Shown here: in pieces, positions 9,329 through 19,896 of the stretch
Position numbering within the stretch: position 1 is the stretch's first letter
Layout: each line of letters opens with the position of its first letter
DNA from: Haematobia irritans
Taxonomy: Eukaryota; Arthropoda; Insecta; Diptera; Muscidae
DNA: 64,000 bases
Assembly: GCF_050003625.1 (NCBI RefSeq)
Contig: NC_134400.1
Location: forward strand, 64,232,241 to 64,296,240
Reading direction: 5' to 3'
Position numbers and translations under genes: made by a program
The notes under the pieces: model-generated
What the model was told of the DNA's origin: nothing
Seen by the model: only the letters and a program-made list of their open reading frames with translations
The model's database searches: none

Positions 9329-11497
9329 TTGTTTACAAATAAAAATGGAGGTAGAGACCACCTATTTATAGCAAAAAGTGAAATTAATAACATTAAATAT
9401 AGATATCAAAAACAAACAAAAACAATTAGTCTTTCAATTGCCATTACCCAATTAGTCGTAAAAAGGAATCATACAGAAGAAGGTGAAGCGGCGGTGTGTC
9501 CAGCAGGTGATTTGGACTCTGATTATTCGAGTGGTGGTGATTATGAATGGTCCGAAGAATCCCTGCCAACATTTTTTGAATTTGGGGACTCTTTTGAGAA
9601 TCCCCACTACGTCGAAAACAATCATATACGACATCAAAAACTCGTCGGAAAAGCGCCGTCACTATTGAGAAGTTGTACCACGCCAAGTTACTACAAAAAT
9701 GTTTCGCATGAGTGCAATTATTAGGTGCCTTTATAGATCAATTTAGAACGACGCCAATAAGGGACCCTCCAAACAATCAGAAAAAGTGCATTTTAAGATA
9801 GTTGTAAAAGAATCATTGTGGTCGAGTAAAACACGTTTGTTTAGATATTTATTAATTTGATTAAACATTTACAAATTCTTAAAAATATAGCATTTATACC
9901 ACTATCACATTACATTTAACATAATTTTTGGCATTAATGATGATGTTGAGTTACAAGTAGCGAGTTACATGTTGCTGCGTCTATCAACCAGTGTTTTTAT
10001 TCCATGGAGGCAGCGTGTCTGTAAAATATCTGCAAAACAATCACTTTATTCCATTTGGAAAATCACCAAATTGTTCACCAATATACCTTTCACAATTTTA
10101 AGCGTATAATCTATGTTTTCAGAACTTTATTTTCGTTTTTATTTAATTAAAATATAACAAGCTGGTTGCGCTTGGCGTTTCACAAAAAAATGGCTTTTTT
10201 AACAGTAGGGATGGCAAATTACTTGCATGTACTTTTTGATGTACCTTTTCATGATGGTTGAAGTGACATTTACGAGTCTGTGGTAACGATGAGGTTGAAA
10301 TGGAACTTTGAAATGCTGGCAGGGATTACAAGGTTTAATTCTGTCCTCATTCTATATTGGTTATTGTAACCCATATTCCTGGTGGTCTATTGGCTGAAAA
10401 ATTCGGTGGTAAATGGACTTTGGGTATTCTATCGACGGCTATTTTCACTTTGGTACACCAATCGCCATTACCGAAGGGGGTTCCACAGCTCTTATCATTG
10501 TTCGCATATTGATGGGGTTGGGCGAAGGTACTACTTTCCCAGCTTTAAGTGTTCTACTATCACAATGGGTCCCTCTAAAAGAGCGTGGAAAATTGGGTGC
10601 CTTGGTTTTGGGTGGTGGTGGTAGGTACTATATTGGCTAATTCCCTATCCGGAGTACTTTTGGATGCCTATGATTGACCTATTGTATTTTACCTCTTTGG
10701 TGGTCTTGGTGTTTTATGGTTCATATTTTTCAGTCTCTTATGCTTTAGTGACCCCGCCTCTTATCCCTACATCAAACCCAGCGAACGTGATTACTTCGAA
10801 AAAGAAATGGGCTCCATTGTTCGCAATGAAAATCTTCCACCCACACCCTGGAAGGCTATTTTAACTAATTTACCTATGATTGCTTAAGTCTGTGCTCAAA
10901 TCAGTCATGATTGGGGCTTCTACATTATGGTTACCGATTTACCCAAATATATGTGTGATGTTATGCAATTCTCCATCAAAGCTAATGGCTTGTATTCATG
11001 TGGATTTTCTCGATTTCATCTGGTTTCATTGGTGATTGGTTGATGGACAAAAAGATTTTGAGTATTACAAATACCCGTAAAGTGATGACTGCTGTTGCTG
11101 CATTTGGTCCTGCTATTTTCATGGTTGCTGCATCCTATGCTGGTTGTGATCGTGTTGCTGTTGTGGCCTTCATTACAATTTGTAATGTGCTTTCTATGCT
11201 GGCATGAAACTTAGCCCACTTGATATGAGTCCGAATTATTCGGGTACATTGATGGCCATCACTAATGGTATTGGTGCTATAACTGGTGTAATTACACCAT
11301 ATTTGGTGGGAGTTATGACACCAAATGATACATTACTGGAATGGCGTTTGTTATTCTGGGTGGCTTTTGCTGTTCTCTGTGGTACTGTTGTAGTTGATTG
11401 TATTTGGCCTTCGGGAGAAGTTCAACCTTTCAATGATCCACCAGCAGTGAAAGATATTGAAAACGAAGAACGTGGCAAAAATAAGGAAAAGAATTAA
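9329..11497 (+). pseudogene. SLC17-like MFS transporter relic, interrupted by a transposon
   Basis: The major-facilitator family SLC17 moves organic anions or phosphate across membranes. Readable blocks are LSIAITQLVVKRNHTEEGEA, SGGDYEWSEE, then after the insertion QGLILSSFYIGY, VTHIPGGLLAEKFGGKWTLG, IIVRILMGLGEGTTFPALSV, LSQWVPLKERGKLGALVLGG, FIGDWLMDKKILSITNTRKV, MKLSPLDMSPNYSGTLMAIT and LLEWRLLFWVAFAVLCGTVV. These are typical SLC17 transmembrane segments and loops. There are several frameshifts (near 10372, 10430 and 10625), a TAA near 10884, a small deletion near 10998 and another near 11195. No introns are seen. The extreme N-terminus with its first transmembrane segment is missing or unrecognisable. 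Excising 9561-10324 with one AT restores the codons for E-E-L-Q-G. Confidence 0.85.
9561..10324 (+). mobile_element. CCCTGCC-terminus non-autonomous DNA element, copy 1 (764 bp)
   Basis: The left end is CCCTGCCAACATTTTTTGAA; the right end is the inverted form ATGCTGGCAGGG. It is flanked by AT on both sides (9559-9560 and 10325-10326). Full copies lie at 19108-19896 and, inverted, at 23249-24037; a 163-bp left-end fragment is at 17958-18120. The flanks of the three full copies are AT, GT and TT, so the duplication is two bases ending in T rather than TA. No transposase is present. The superfamily is not assigned; ISL2EU-type elements are one group with two-base duplications. Confidence 0.8.
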
Positions 11498-11620
11498 ATT
11501 CCACAAGACTGTTTGCAAAACGACAACAGAAATGCAGTAAATGGATTTAGTTTTAACCTAAGTCCAAAAATTAAAAAAAAAGTTATTTGGTACAGATAAC
11601 TTGGAGAAACAATAAATCAG
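11498..11620 (+). other. 3' flank of the MFS relic
   Basis: Low-complexity sequence follows the transporter's stop and ends with an AATAAA-like signal about 10 bases before the next repeat. It resembles an old 3' untranslated region. Confidence 0.4.
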
Positions 11621-12287
11621 TAGTGGGATTCTGTATTCAATTTTAATGATGAATCGCATCGTTAAGATGGGATAACAAGAAAAATAACATCCAAGGTATT
11701 CGGTAGACGTTTTAAACTACATTTACAATCGTTTAAAATCAGCTGTGTTGTTTTCTGTGCAGATAACAATAAATACTTCATTAAGTAAACAACGAAGATT
11801 TTTTGGTTGTTTATTTTCTCTAATGAATTCACGTTATCAGCAGAAAATTTCATTCATGCAAAATAGGGTCTTTAATTATGTACGCTACTTTTAATAGGAA
11901 AAAAATTGATCCCTTCTCTATTACAAAAAGAGTTTTCTGCAATATTTTAAAAATCTGAAGGTTCTAAGCCGTTCTAAGAATTTTATCGGGCGGAACTGCC
12001 TTAAATGGTCTTAAATTAAAGGGAATTTCATATAAGTTGAGAATATCACCCATTTTTCTCTTCCGGATTTGTGTATTTCTTTTAAATTTCCATACAATTT
12101 CCAATTTTGCAAACTTTTTTTGTCATTCCACCGTTTTTCGTAGCAGGGTTGCCAAGCGCAGCGCAGCTTAAACAACAGTTGCTACATATTAGTTACAGAA
12201 TGACACGATCGTTAGTGCAAACACGTTTTTTCGTAGACAACGTAAACGATGCGATTATCGTGAAGAAATACAGAATCCCACTACAGG
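11621..12287. mobile_element. MITE-like element with CAGTAGTGGGATTC termini
   Basis: The left end is CAGTAGTGGGATTCTGTATT and the right end is the inverted ATACAGAATCCCACTAC. Near both ends are small palindromes around AATCGCATCGTT. Its left half (11621-11870) is an inverted copy of 15110-15431; its right half is an inverted copy of 8840-9237. It looks composite, with the two halves belonging to two overlapping long inverted repeats. Confidence 0.6.
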
Positions 12288-13421
12288 ATTAATTTAATTT
12301 AATGATGTCTTGCTACCAAATGTGTATTTAAAGGAGATAATTGATTTATTCTCAGAAAACAGTATTTTCACTGTTTTAAGTTTGTTTTTATTTAAAAAGC
12401 ACAAAACGTTTAATTTTAAAAACAATCGAACTAAAAGCCTTAAAAATGGTACCATCATTTATTCTATTTTATTAAGCCAACTGCCTAAAAATTTGACAAT
12501 AACAATTGGAAAATTACCGAGAAGTATTTATTTTTGTCATTACATTACTTGTAACTCATCGAAATGTAATGCAACGTGTAATGAAAACTGATGCCAATTG
12601 TAATGGGTTGTGGTTACCTAGTTTTTTCTGGGTAACTATGGCAACCGTGCTTGGAGACAGAGAAGTGTATGGAGTTAAAAACAGACTATGTAAAAAATAA
12701 ATTGATACTTTTTCTTAAAAATGTTATTTATTCAGGATTAAAAAACACACACTTTTTAGTAAGGTTGTTTCGGTGCTGATGGAACCTTAAATTGTAATGA
12801 TTTGCTTAAAACAATCCGAATAGAGTATGTAATAAAAAAACAAATATTCTTACAAATGAAAAAAATATGTTTGTATGTATATATGTTGGTTTAAAATAAC
12901 AGTTGACAAACATGTAAGCAACTTGGAGTAATAAAAAGAACGTTAACATTTTTGTATGATGATTATTCAAAGCGAATGGTTTTTATGTACAGTTCAAATA
13001 TATTTCGGATATGTTACTATAGATTATGCGTTAATATTTAAAAATCCATTTTGAATGCAAAAATAATTGCCCATACTATACAAAGAAATTTAATAGGTTA
13101 TCCTGATGGGGGAGCAAGTAAATAAAGTAAATACTCTATACACTACCCCATCATCCTGATAGCCATGTAAAATTTCTATCTTAAGATTTAAACTAAAAAG
13201 CGATTGTTTTTAACAGACAGATGAAAATGAGGCATTTTCTGATTTTAATTCCATAAATATAAAGTTTAGGGGCATCATTATTTCTATAAAAAAAAAAAAA
13301 AAAAAAAAAAACAAAATGATAAACATGCAAAATAAAATCTAAAAATAGACCAATTGATTTCCAGCATAATTGTCTTATATCGATGGAGTAACAATCTCTA
13401 AATTATCTGCATATTTTCAAT
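12288..13421. other. Intergenic stretch with a poly-A run
   Basis: Nothing coding is recognised. A run of about two dozen A lies at 13290-13312. A short imperfect palindrome around TATCCTGATGGGG (about 13099-13165) is present. Confidence 0.5.
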
Positions 13422-14903
13422 TTATTGATAAACCAAAAAGTTATCGGTTTGTGTAATTTTCTGAGCGAAACTTTCACCCATTTCAGTGGGGGCACTAAAG
13501 GCTATTTTATCCAAAGGTATTTCTTCACCATATATCGTATTTAATTGCACTGCTTGTATCAATTTGGTAGCGATGTGGAATCGCCTATGTAAAGGGGAAA
13601 CCCATATGCGTAAAATGCCACACCTAAAATCGGAAGGAAATTAAGAATTTTTTACTCGTTTGTTTGTTTTCTTTTGTTGTTTGAAGGTTTAACTTACTTG
13701 GCTTCAAATTGTTCTTCTGTACAACAATCAACACCATCCACACACATATATTTGTTGGCCTTTTCAAGTGGTTGGACCAAACATGAGCCCACAATTTGCA
13801 TTTTTCTTACGGCGAAATAGGCAACAAACGTTTTTGGTACAATGTACGACGAAAAGCCCCGCTTTTTATCGACAATTTTCAATATATCCATTAGACGTTC
13901 CTTACGTGTCAAGGCAGTTGATTCTGTTAAGCGGATAATGCGACCATCGGGCCCCCATTTGGGATATATGGCCATGATGTCCTCATCTATCCAACCCTTA
14001 AAGTGCAAAACATGAAGAGAGGCGTGAAAATCACGATGGAGTTTTTCTTCTTCGGGTTCATGGACTGTATAGATTAAGCTGCATTGTTTGCACTGGTGGG
14101 CTCCAAACTCTTTTTGTCCAGCATCTATTTGATACTGATCATGACCTGCCTGCCTGCATTCCAGGAGCGAGGTTGTTTTCGTTTAGTTTCTGGCACTGTC
14201 AATGGTTGACAACCTCTCATTTGCATTTTTCTCGGCTATATTCATATTCGCCCTCGGAGAGAATTTCAATAGACATATTTTCATAAGATTCCACTGGTAT
14301 TAAAACATAAAGAAAGAGGTTTACGCTTAGCTATTTAAGCATTTGTTAGACAATAGTTCTATCTTTCTATAAGGGTCACAATTTTATCAAACCCCAATAT
14401 AAAGCACTGAATTCACTAAAATACCTGAAAGTTTTGAAGGAGTACATCTTTGTTCTATTCCTACATCTAATGAATGTTAGTTGGAAATTGTTGGCTGCCT
14501 TCCAAACAACTCTTCCAATTCATCCATGTATGGAACACAAGTAGCACCAGCGCCTGTGCGCCCAGCATTGTCTTTTGCAGATTTATAGGCCCTTAACAAA
14601 GATTTCATTTTATTTTCCAGGCTTTCTGGCGTTATGCTGGTATCCTAGTAAATGGGATGTATTAAATATTAAATTGTAAATATGATTCTAACCTTAAACC
14701 CTTGAAAAATCATGTCCTCCAACACACATGAATAGGCGCTTATTTCTCTACGAGGATCTTCAATATCCTCTTTCCTTGCACTATAGCACGATAAAAAAAG
14801 GAGCGTTTCAGATTTGGTCCACCCTCTTCTTTTCCTATAATTTATAAATAAATTATTAAACAAAATCTAGAAATATTTCTTGTACTTACAATTTCTGCGA
14901 CAT
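13422..14903 (-). pseudogene. Trihelix (Myb/SANT-like) plus ESCO acetyltransferase chimera, degraded
   Basis: Five exons with GT-AG borders are readable on the minus strand: 14890-14903, 14693-14834, 14425-14644, 13698-14293 and 13422-13623. Exons 1-3 give MSQKLKRRGWTKSETLLFLS and LLRAYKSAKDNAGRTGAG, a Myb/SANT-like trihelix DNA-binding domain. Exons 4-5 give an ESCO/Eco1 zinc finger (HQCKQCSLIY...HRDFH), then FKGWIDEDIMAIYP, CVDGVDCCTEE, RIWVSPLHRR and the C-terminus TDNFLVYQ. ESCO proteins acetylate SMC3 to establish cohesion. Defects are a TAA in exon 3 after PTISN and two frameshifts in exon 4 near 14230 and 14165. In the acetyl-CoA loop, HIATKL stands where GIATKL is expected. Reading is otherwise continuous through the introns. 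Confidence 0.75.
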
Positions 14904-15109
14904 GTTTGTTATTTATTTTCGTTTGATATTTTCAGTAGTTGCCAATCCAATTTTTGTAGTTGCCAACTCATATTTTGACAACTACAAAATTATCTTACCA
15001 TGGTAACTCTGGTGCGACTTGCACTGATAGTTGCACTGGATAGAACACCAGTGCAACGAATCACATACAAAAGTTCCATCCAGTGCAAAAAGAAAACAGC
15101 CCTATGAAT
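14904..15109. other. Upstream flank of the trihelix/ESCO relic
   Basis: It contains two copies of a phrase near GTAGTTGCCAA and a short inverted pair around CCAGTGCAA. The latter resembles the palindromic end at 8550. No promoter element can be named with confidence. Confidence 0.4.
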
Positions 15110-15431
15110 GAAATTTCTGCTGATAACGTCAATTCATTATAGAAAGTAAACAACCAAAAAATCTTCGTTGTTTACTTAACGATGTATTTATTGTTATCTG
15201 CCCAGAAAACAACACAGCCAATTTTAAACGATTTACAACATTAATCACATACTGTAATTTAAAAGATCTTTGTATATCTTGTAGTGTGTGAATGAATAAA
15301 TAAATAAATAAATGAAATGATTGTAAATGTAGTTTAAAAAGACTACCGAATAGCTTAGTTGTTATTTTTCTTGTTATCCCTTCTTAACGATGCGATTCAT
15401 CGTTAAAATTGAATACAGAATCCCACTACTG
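15110..15431 (-). repeat. Right arm of an inverted repeat flanking the trihelix/ESCO relic
   Basis: It ends GAATACAGAATCCCACTACTG. Reverse-complemented it matches 11621-11870, including GTAAACAACGAAGATTTTTT and the CAGATAACAATAAAT phrase. A small (AAAT)n run lies at about 15294-15316. Confidence 0.7.
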
Positions 15432-15444
15432 ATAGTCTGTAAAG

Positions 15445-16070
15445 CGCATTAGAGCAATGCTTATACTCAATACGCTTTCAACCATTTTTTCAAAGAATTA
15501 GCTTAGAATTCAATTTGAGAAATTGTTGAGAAAATGGCGTTCTCAACAAAAAACGGATATTACCCTCAATAGTAGAATTCAACACGTTAGCAACAATTTC
15601 TCAACATATTAGCAACAACTTTTCAAACTAAATTTCATTTTAAAGGCCGGTATGCACCTCTAGCGAAATTTTCGGTAGAAAAAATTTATTTAAGTCTACA
15701 ACAAAAAAACAGGGCTGTGTACACAAATTTTAAACCAGCTAATCGCTTTTAAAAATTGTTAATATATGTTCCAAATATTCCTCAAATAAATTGTTTATTA
15801 TTTACAGACCTTTTAAAACTTTTACGCACACAATGATTGTAATAAATTAAATGTTTGCTGCCAAAATATGCTTTTAACAACCCTGTTATTTTCATTAGAG
15901 GTGCGTACCAGCTTGCGAAATTGAACGCTACCGAAAATTTCGTTAGCATAAATAGCAATGCATTTCTTATGGGAATGAAGTTTTTCGCTAGAAGTGCATA
16001 CCGGCCTTAATGCTTCAAACCTATTGGAAAATGTGTTGAAGGCAAGCAATTTGCGAGGCTATTTGAATTA
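15445..16070. repeat. Sequence related to the 17576-19030 TIR element, interrupted
   Basis: It contains the same phrases about 'ttgttgagaaaatggcgttc', 'ttaccctcaatag' and CAACACGTTAGCAACAA as the ends of the element at 17576-19030, in diverged form. A MITE is inserted at 15644-16007 and a mariner follows at 16071. Confidence 0.5.
15644..16007. mobile_element. PIF/Harbinger-type MITE, copy 1 (364 bp)
   Basis: Its terminal inverted repeat is AGGCCGGTATGCACCTCTAG, extended through GCGAAA. It is flanked by TAA on both sides (15641-15643 and 16008-16010). A TAA/TTA three-base duplication and GGCC-type ends fit PIF/Harbinger. It is the same length as, and nearly identical to, the copy at 20678-21041. 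Confidence 0.85.
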
Positions 16071-17153
16071 ACAGGTTGACTGATAAGTCCCCGGTCTAAC
16101 TAAGAAAAACACATTTTTTTGTCAAAATTCGTTTTTATAATTCAACATAGTTCCATTCAAGAGCGATACAACGATTATAACGACCTTCCAATTTTTTGAT
16201 ACCATTTTGGTAGTACTCCTTCGGTTTTGCCTCAAAATAGGCCTCAGTTTCGGCGATCACCTCTTCATTGCAGCCAAATTTTTTTCCCTGCGAGCATCCT
16301 TTTGAGGTCTGAGAGTTGATGGTTTTCCCTTCTCAAGATAATCGATAAAAATTATTCCATGCGCATCCCAAAAAACAGAGGCGATTACTTTGCCAGCGGA
16401 CTTTTGAGTCTTTCAACGCTTCGGAGACGGTTCACCGGTCGCTGTCCACACAGCCGACTGTCGATTGGACTCAGTGGTGTAGTGATGGAGCCATGTTTCA
16501 TCCATTGTCACATATCGACGGAAAAACTCGGGTGTATTACGAGTTAACAGCTGCAAACACCGCTCAGAATCATCAACACATTGTTGTTTTTGGTCAAATG
16601 TGAGCTCGCACGGCACCCATTTTCCACAGAGCTTCCGCATATCCAAATATTGATGAATGATATGACCAACACGTTCCTTTGATATCTTTAAGGCCTCTGC
16701 TATCTCGATCAACTTCATTTTACGGTCCTTCAAAATCATTTTGTGGATTTTTTTGATGTTTTCGTCGATAACCCCCTCTTTCGGGCGTCCACTGCGTTCA
16801 CCGTCCTCCGTGCTCATTTCACCACGCTTGAATTTTGCATACCAATCAATTATTGTTGATTTCCCCGGGGCAGAGTCCGGAAACTCATTATCAAGCCAAG
16901 TTTTTGCTTCCACCGTATTTTTCCCCTTCAGAAAACAGTATTTTATCAAAACACGAAATTCCTTTTTTCCCATTTTTTTTCACAATAACAAAAGTTGATT
17001 CACAAAAGACGCTCTATCTCACAAACTAATGGACTTACAGATGTCAAATTTTGACACGAATCATTTGAAGGTTGGTACTATATAAAAATATTATGCATTT
17101 AATACTAGCGACGCCATCTATGTGTCAGACCGGGGACTTATCAGCCAACCTGT
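16071..17153 (-). mobile_element. Mariner, irritans subfamily (Himar1-like), copy 1, internally deleted
   Basis: The termini are ACAGGTTGACTGATAAGTCC at the left and the inverted copy ending CCAACCTGT at the right, as in irritans-type mariners. The left flank is TA; the right flank TA has been lost. Length is 1,083 bp, shorter than the copy at 47745-48985. The transposase lies on the minus strand. An internal deletion near 16315 joins codons for the region after the first catalytic Asp directly to the C-terminal segment KKFGCNEEVIAETEAYFEAK, removing the second and third catalytic Asp. Confidence 0.9.
16413..16973 (-). pseudogene. Mariner transposase, N-terminal half
   Basis: This is a mariner DD34D-type transposase. 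It begins KKEFRVLIKYCFLKGKN with the paired helix-turn-helix region (TIIDWYAKFKRGEMSTEDGE) and holds the first catalytic Asp in YVTMDETWLHHY, then ATGEPSPKR. The frame then shifts and, further on, the deletion removes HQDNAPCH and PSDFF. It cannot be catalytically active, but the termini could still be mobilised in trans. Confidence 0.9.
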
Positions 17154-17242
17154 GAAAGTTGAATATGGGATTCACCATGGCTGAACAAGAAGGTTAAATC
17201 ATGGGCCCATATGATTACAAGTTTTTTTATTTCGACAAAATT

Positions 17243-17548
17243 TTAAGATGTCAAAATCATGTTTATGGTGATTGCAGCTATCCAAATGACACTGCAAATG
17301 CATCTCAAACCAACTCGCGCATTCATAGCTGGAGAATTGTTCAAAGATGACTTGAGTATCTTGATAACATATTCCAGAACCAAAATACCACGCACATCAG
17401 TTTTTAAACTGCATCATAAACTGTTTTTGTTAATAGTTGGAGAAGATCCATTAGACTGACTTCCGTTCTTAACTTTGGTGGGTATTATAGTCTTATTTGT
17501 CTCATATCGGCGTTCCTCGGATGAATTATCCACTTCACAATCACTCAT
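17243..17548 (-). pseudogene. Unidentified 102-codon frame with one in-frame stop
   Basis: An ATG at 17548 opens MSDCEVDNSSEERRYETNKT and continues to a TGA at 17414-17416. The same frame then stays open: DVRGILVLEYVIKILKSSLN and VGLRCICSVIWIAAITINMI, to a TAA at 17243. The acidic start looks like a true N-terminus and the later part is hydrophobic. It lies between the mariner and the left end of the TIR element copy 2. I do not recognise the family. Confidence 0.35.
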
Positions 17549-17575
17549 AGGTGACACAATTAAATTTGAACCTCC

Positions 17576-19030
17576 CAATAAACACAGTATGAGCGTTTTT
17601 CAAATGCAACAACTTTTCAGTTTGAGGGTAAATATAATTTTCAACATAAATTCAACTTGACTTGAAATAGCTCATCTTCAATACATCTTCAAATTGTTTG
17701 CGAATTACTTCCAATTTGCCAAAATGTTGACGAAATCTTTGAAAAGTTGTTGAAGATAATATGAGAAAACTTTGACAAAACACTACCCTAAAATGCAACG
17801 AAAAAACCATGTGGTTTTCAATACTTATTTGTGCAACGAAGTTCGTGGTCAATTGCAAGAAATAAAAAAATGGAAAATTTTAGACAAATAACCAAATAGT
17901 TTATAAAAATAGGTAAGTGAAAATAAAAAATGAAATAAAACTTTAAGGAAGTCACTACCCTGCCAACATTTTTTGAATTTGGGGGCGCTTCTGAGAATCC
18001 CCACTACGTCGAAAACAATCATATACGACATCAAAAACTCGTCGGAAAAGCGCCGTCACTATTGAGAAGTTGTACCACGCCAAGTTACTAGGAAAAAGTT
18101 TCTCATCAGTGCAATTATTGGTACGTCAATATGAAAAATTAAATCAACACTTTAGAGAAGTCACTAAATTTAAATCTCTTTGCAGAAAACCAAAATCTTT
18201 GGATGTTACATTCTTGCAAACATTAAGAAGCTGACCAATGAAAAATGAGTGGCTTATCGACAAGAAAAAGTTTCCAGAAACATTACAAGTGTAACCAATT
18301 AAAATTGTTAAAAACAACAAATTGTTGAAATCAACAACTTCTGGATGAAAATGGGCATCACATCGTCAGTTTAATTCATATGCTATTATCAGTTTAAAAT
18401 TGATATTTTGTGAATTCCTTCTGCTGGAAATCAATTCTAACACGTGGTCCAGTACGTTCCTAATTTCAAATTGCCCGCTTGTTAATAAATTTTAATGCTG
18501 TTTTATGACACCAAAAGGAAGGAAAACGAATTATCAAAGTGTTTACTAATAATGTTTAAGATATTTAAAGTTTTGTTGTTTTTTTTGTTCTTATTTCTTG
18601 ATATGTTTAATAAGATTATTATTTATCAATTGGTATTGTAGTGTATTATGTAGTGTAGTGTATTATTATATATTTTATTTTGATGAAAATGAATAAATTA
18701 TACAAAATTCATAGAATTTTGGCTTTGACTTTCAATTTGAAGTGGGGATATCATTCATACAAATTTAGGTTGAAAAGTATTTGCAACGATGTTAATTTTG
18801 AATTTGACTCGCATCGAAAATTGTTTGACAAATTATTGCATTTCAATTTGAGGATAACACTTGAGATATTATTGCCAATGTGTTGAATTTCACTGTTGAG
18901 GGTAATGTCTGTTTTTGTTGAGAACGCGATTTTCTCAACAATTTTTCAACTTGAATATTACCCTAATCCTTTGAAAAAATGTTTGAAAAATTGTTGAAAT
19001 TTAGCATTTTTCAAACGTTTGTGTTTATTG
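17576..19030. mobile_element. TIR DNA element, copy 2
   Basis: The left end is CAATAAACACAGTATGAGCG and the right end is the inverted CGTTTGTGTTTATTG. The two ends continue as weaker inverted similarity (TTTCAAATGC and GCATTTTTCAAA). It matches copy 1 at both ends, but in its middle, in place of gene fragments, it has a 163-bp piece of the CCCTGCC element (17958-18120). No transposase is seen. Confidence 0.7.
17958..18120 (+). mobile_element. CCCTGCC element, left-end fragment
   Basis: It is nearly identical to the first 163 bases of the full copy at 19108. It breaks off after GTGCAATTATTG. It lies inside the TIR element copy 2, at the place where copy 1 carries the XRN1 and RTEL1 fragments. 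Confidence 0.85.
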
Positions 19031-19107
19031 AGCTTTATTTTTCTCTGGATTTTAATTATTTTTTCAGGACAATTGAAGGAATAAGTAATTGTCACTTTTA
19101 CCAATGT

Positions 19108-19896
19108 CCCTGCCAACATTTTTTGAATTTGGGGGCGCTTCTGAGAATCCCCAGTACGTCGAAAACAATCATATACGATATCAAAAACTCGTCGGAAAAG
19201 CGCCGTCACTATTGAGAAGTTGTACCACGCCAAGTTACTACAAAAAGGTTTCACATGAGTGCAATTATTAGGTGCCTTTATAGATCAATTTAGAACGACG
19301 CCAATAAGAGACCCTCCAAACAATCAGAAAAAGCACATTTTAAGATAGTGGTAAAAGAATCATTGTGGTCGAGTAAAACACGTTTGTTTAGATATTTATT
19401 AATTTGATTAATCATTTACAAATTCTTAAAAATATAACATTTATACCACTATCACATCACATTTAACATAATTTTTTGCATTAATGATGATGTAGAGTTA
19501 CAAGTAGCGAGTTACATGTTGCAGCGTCTATCAGCCAGTGTTTTTATTCGATGGAGGCAGCGTGTCTGTAAAATATTTGAAAAACAATCACTTTATTCCA
19601 TTTGGAAAATCAAAAATTGTTCACCAATATACCTTTCACAATTTTAAGCGTAAAATCTATGTTTTCAGAACTTTATTTTCGTTTTTATTTAAATAAAATA
19701 TAACAAGCTGGTTGCGCTTGGCGTTTCACAAAAAATAAAATGGCTTTTGTAAAAGTAGTGATGGAAAAATACATGAATGAAGTACATTTTGTACTTTATG
19801 ATATGCTGCCCCCCATCACAGTAGGATGGTTGTAGTGACATTTACGAGTCTGTGGTAGCGATGAAGATGAAATGGAACTTTGACATGCTGGCAGGG
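19108..19896 (+). mobile_element. CCCTGCC-terminus element, copy 2 (789 bp)
   Basis: It carries the same termini as copy 1 and is flanked by GT (19106-19107 and 19897-19898). It is nearly identical to the inverted copy at 23249-24037. Together they form the outer arms of the palindromic region. The short open frame at its left end (PTFFEF...KAPSLLRSC) is conserved between copies only because the copies are young; no known domain is seen. Confidence 0.85.

Noticed and set aside
15294..15316. Simple AAAT repeat as a LINE tail
   Set aside because: No LINE sequence adjoins it, and it lies inside an inverted-repeat arm.
19089..19271. Short frame PTFFEF...KAPSLLRSC as a transposon protein
   Set aside because: It appears in all copies only because the DNA is nearly identical. 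The start differs in each context and there is no known domain.
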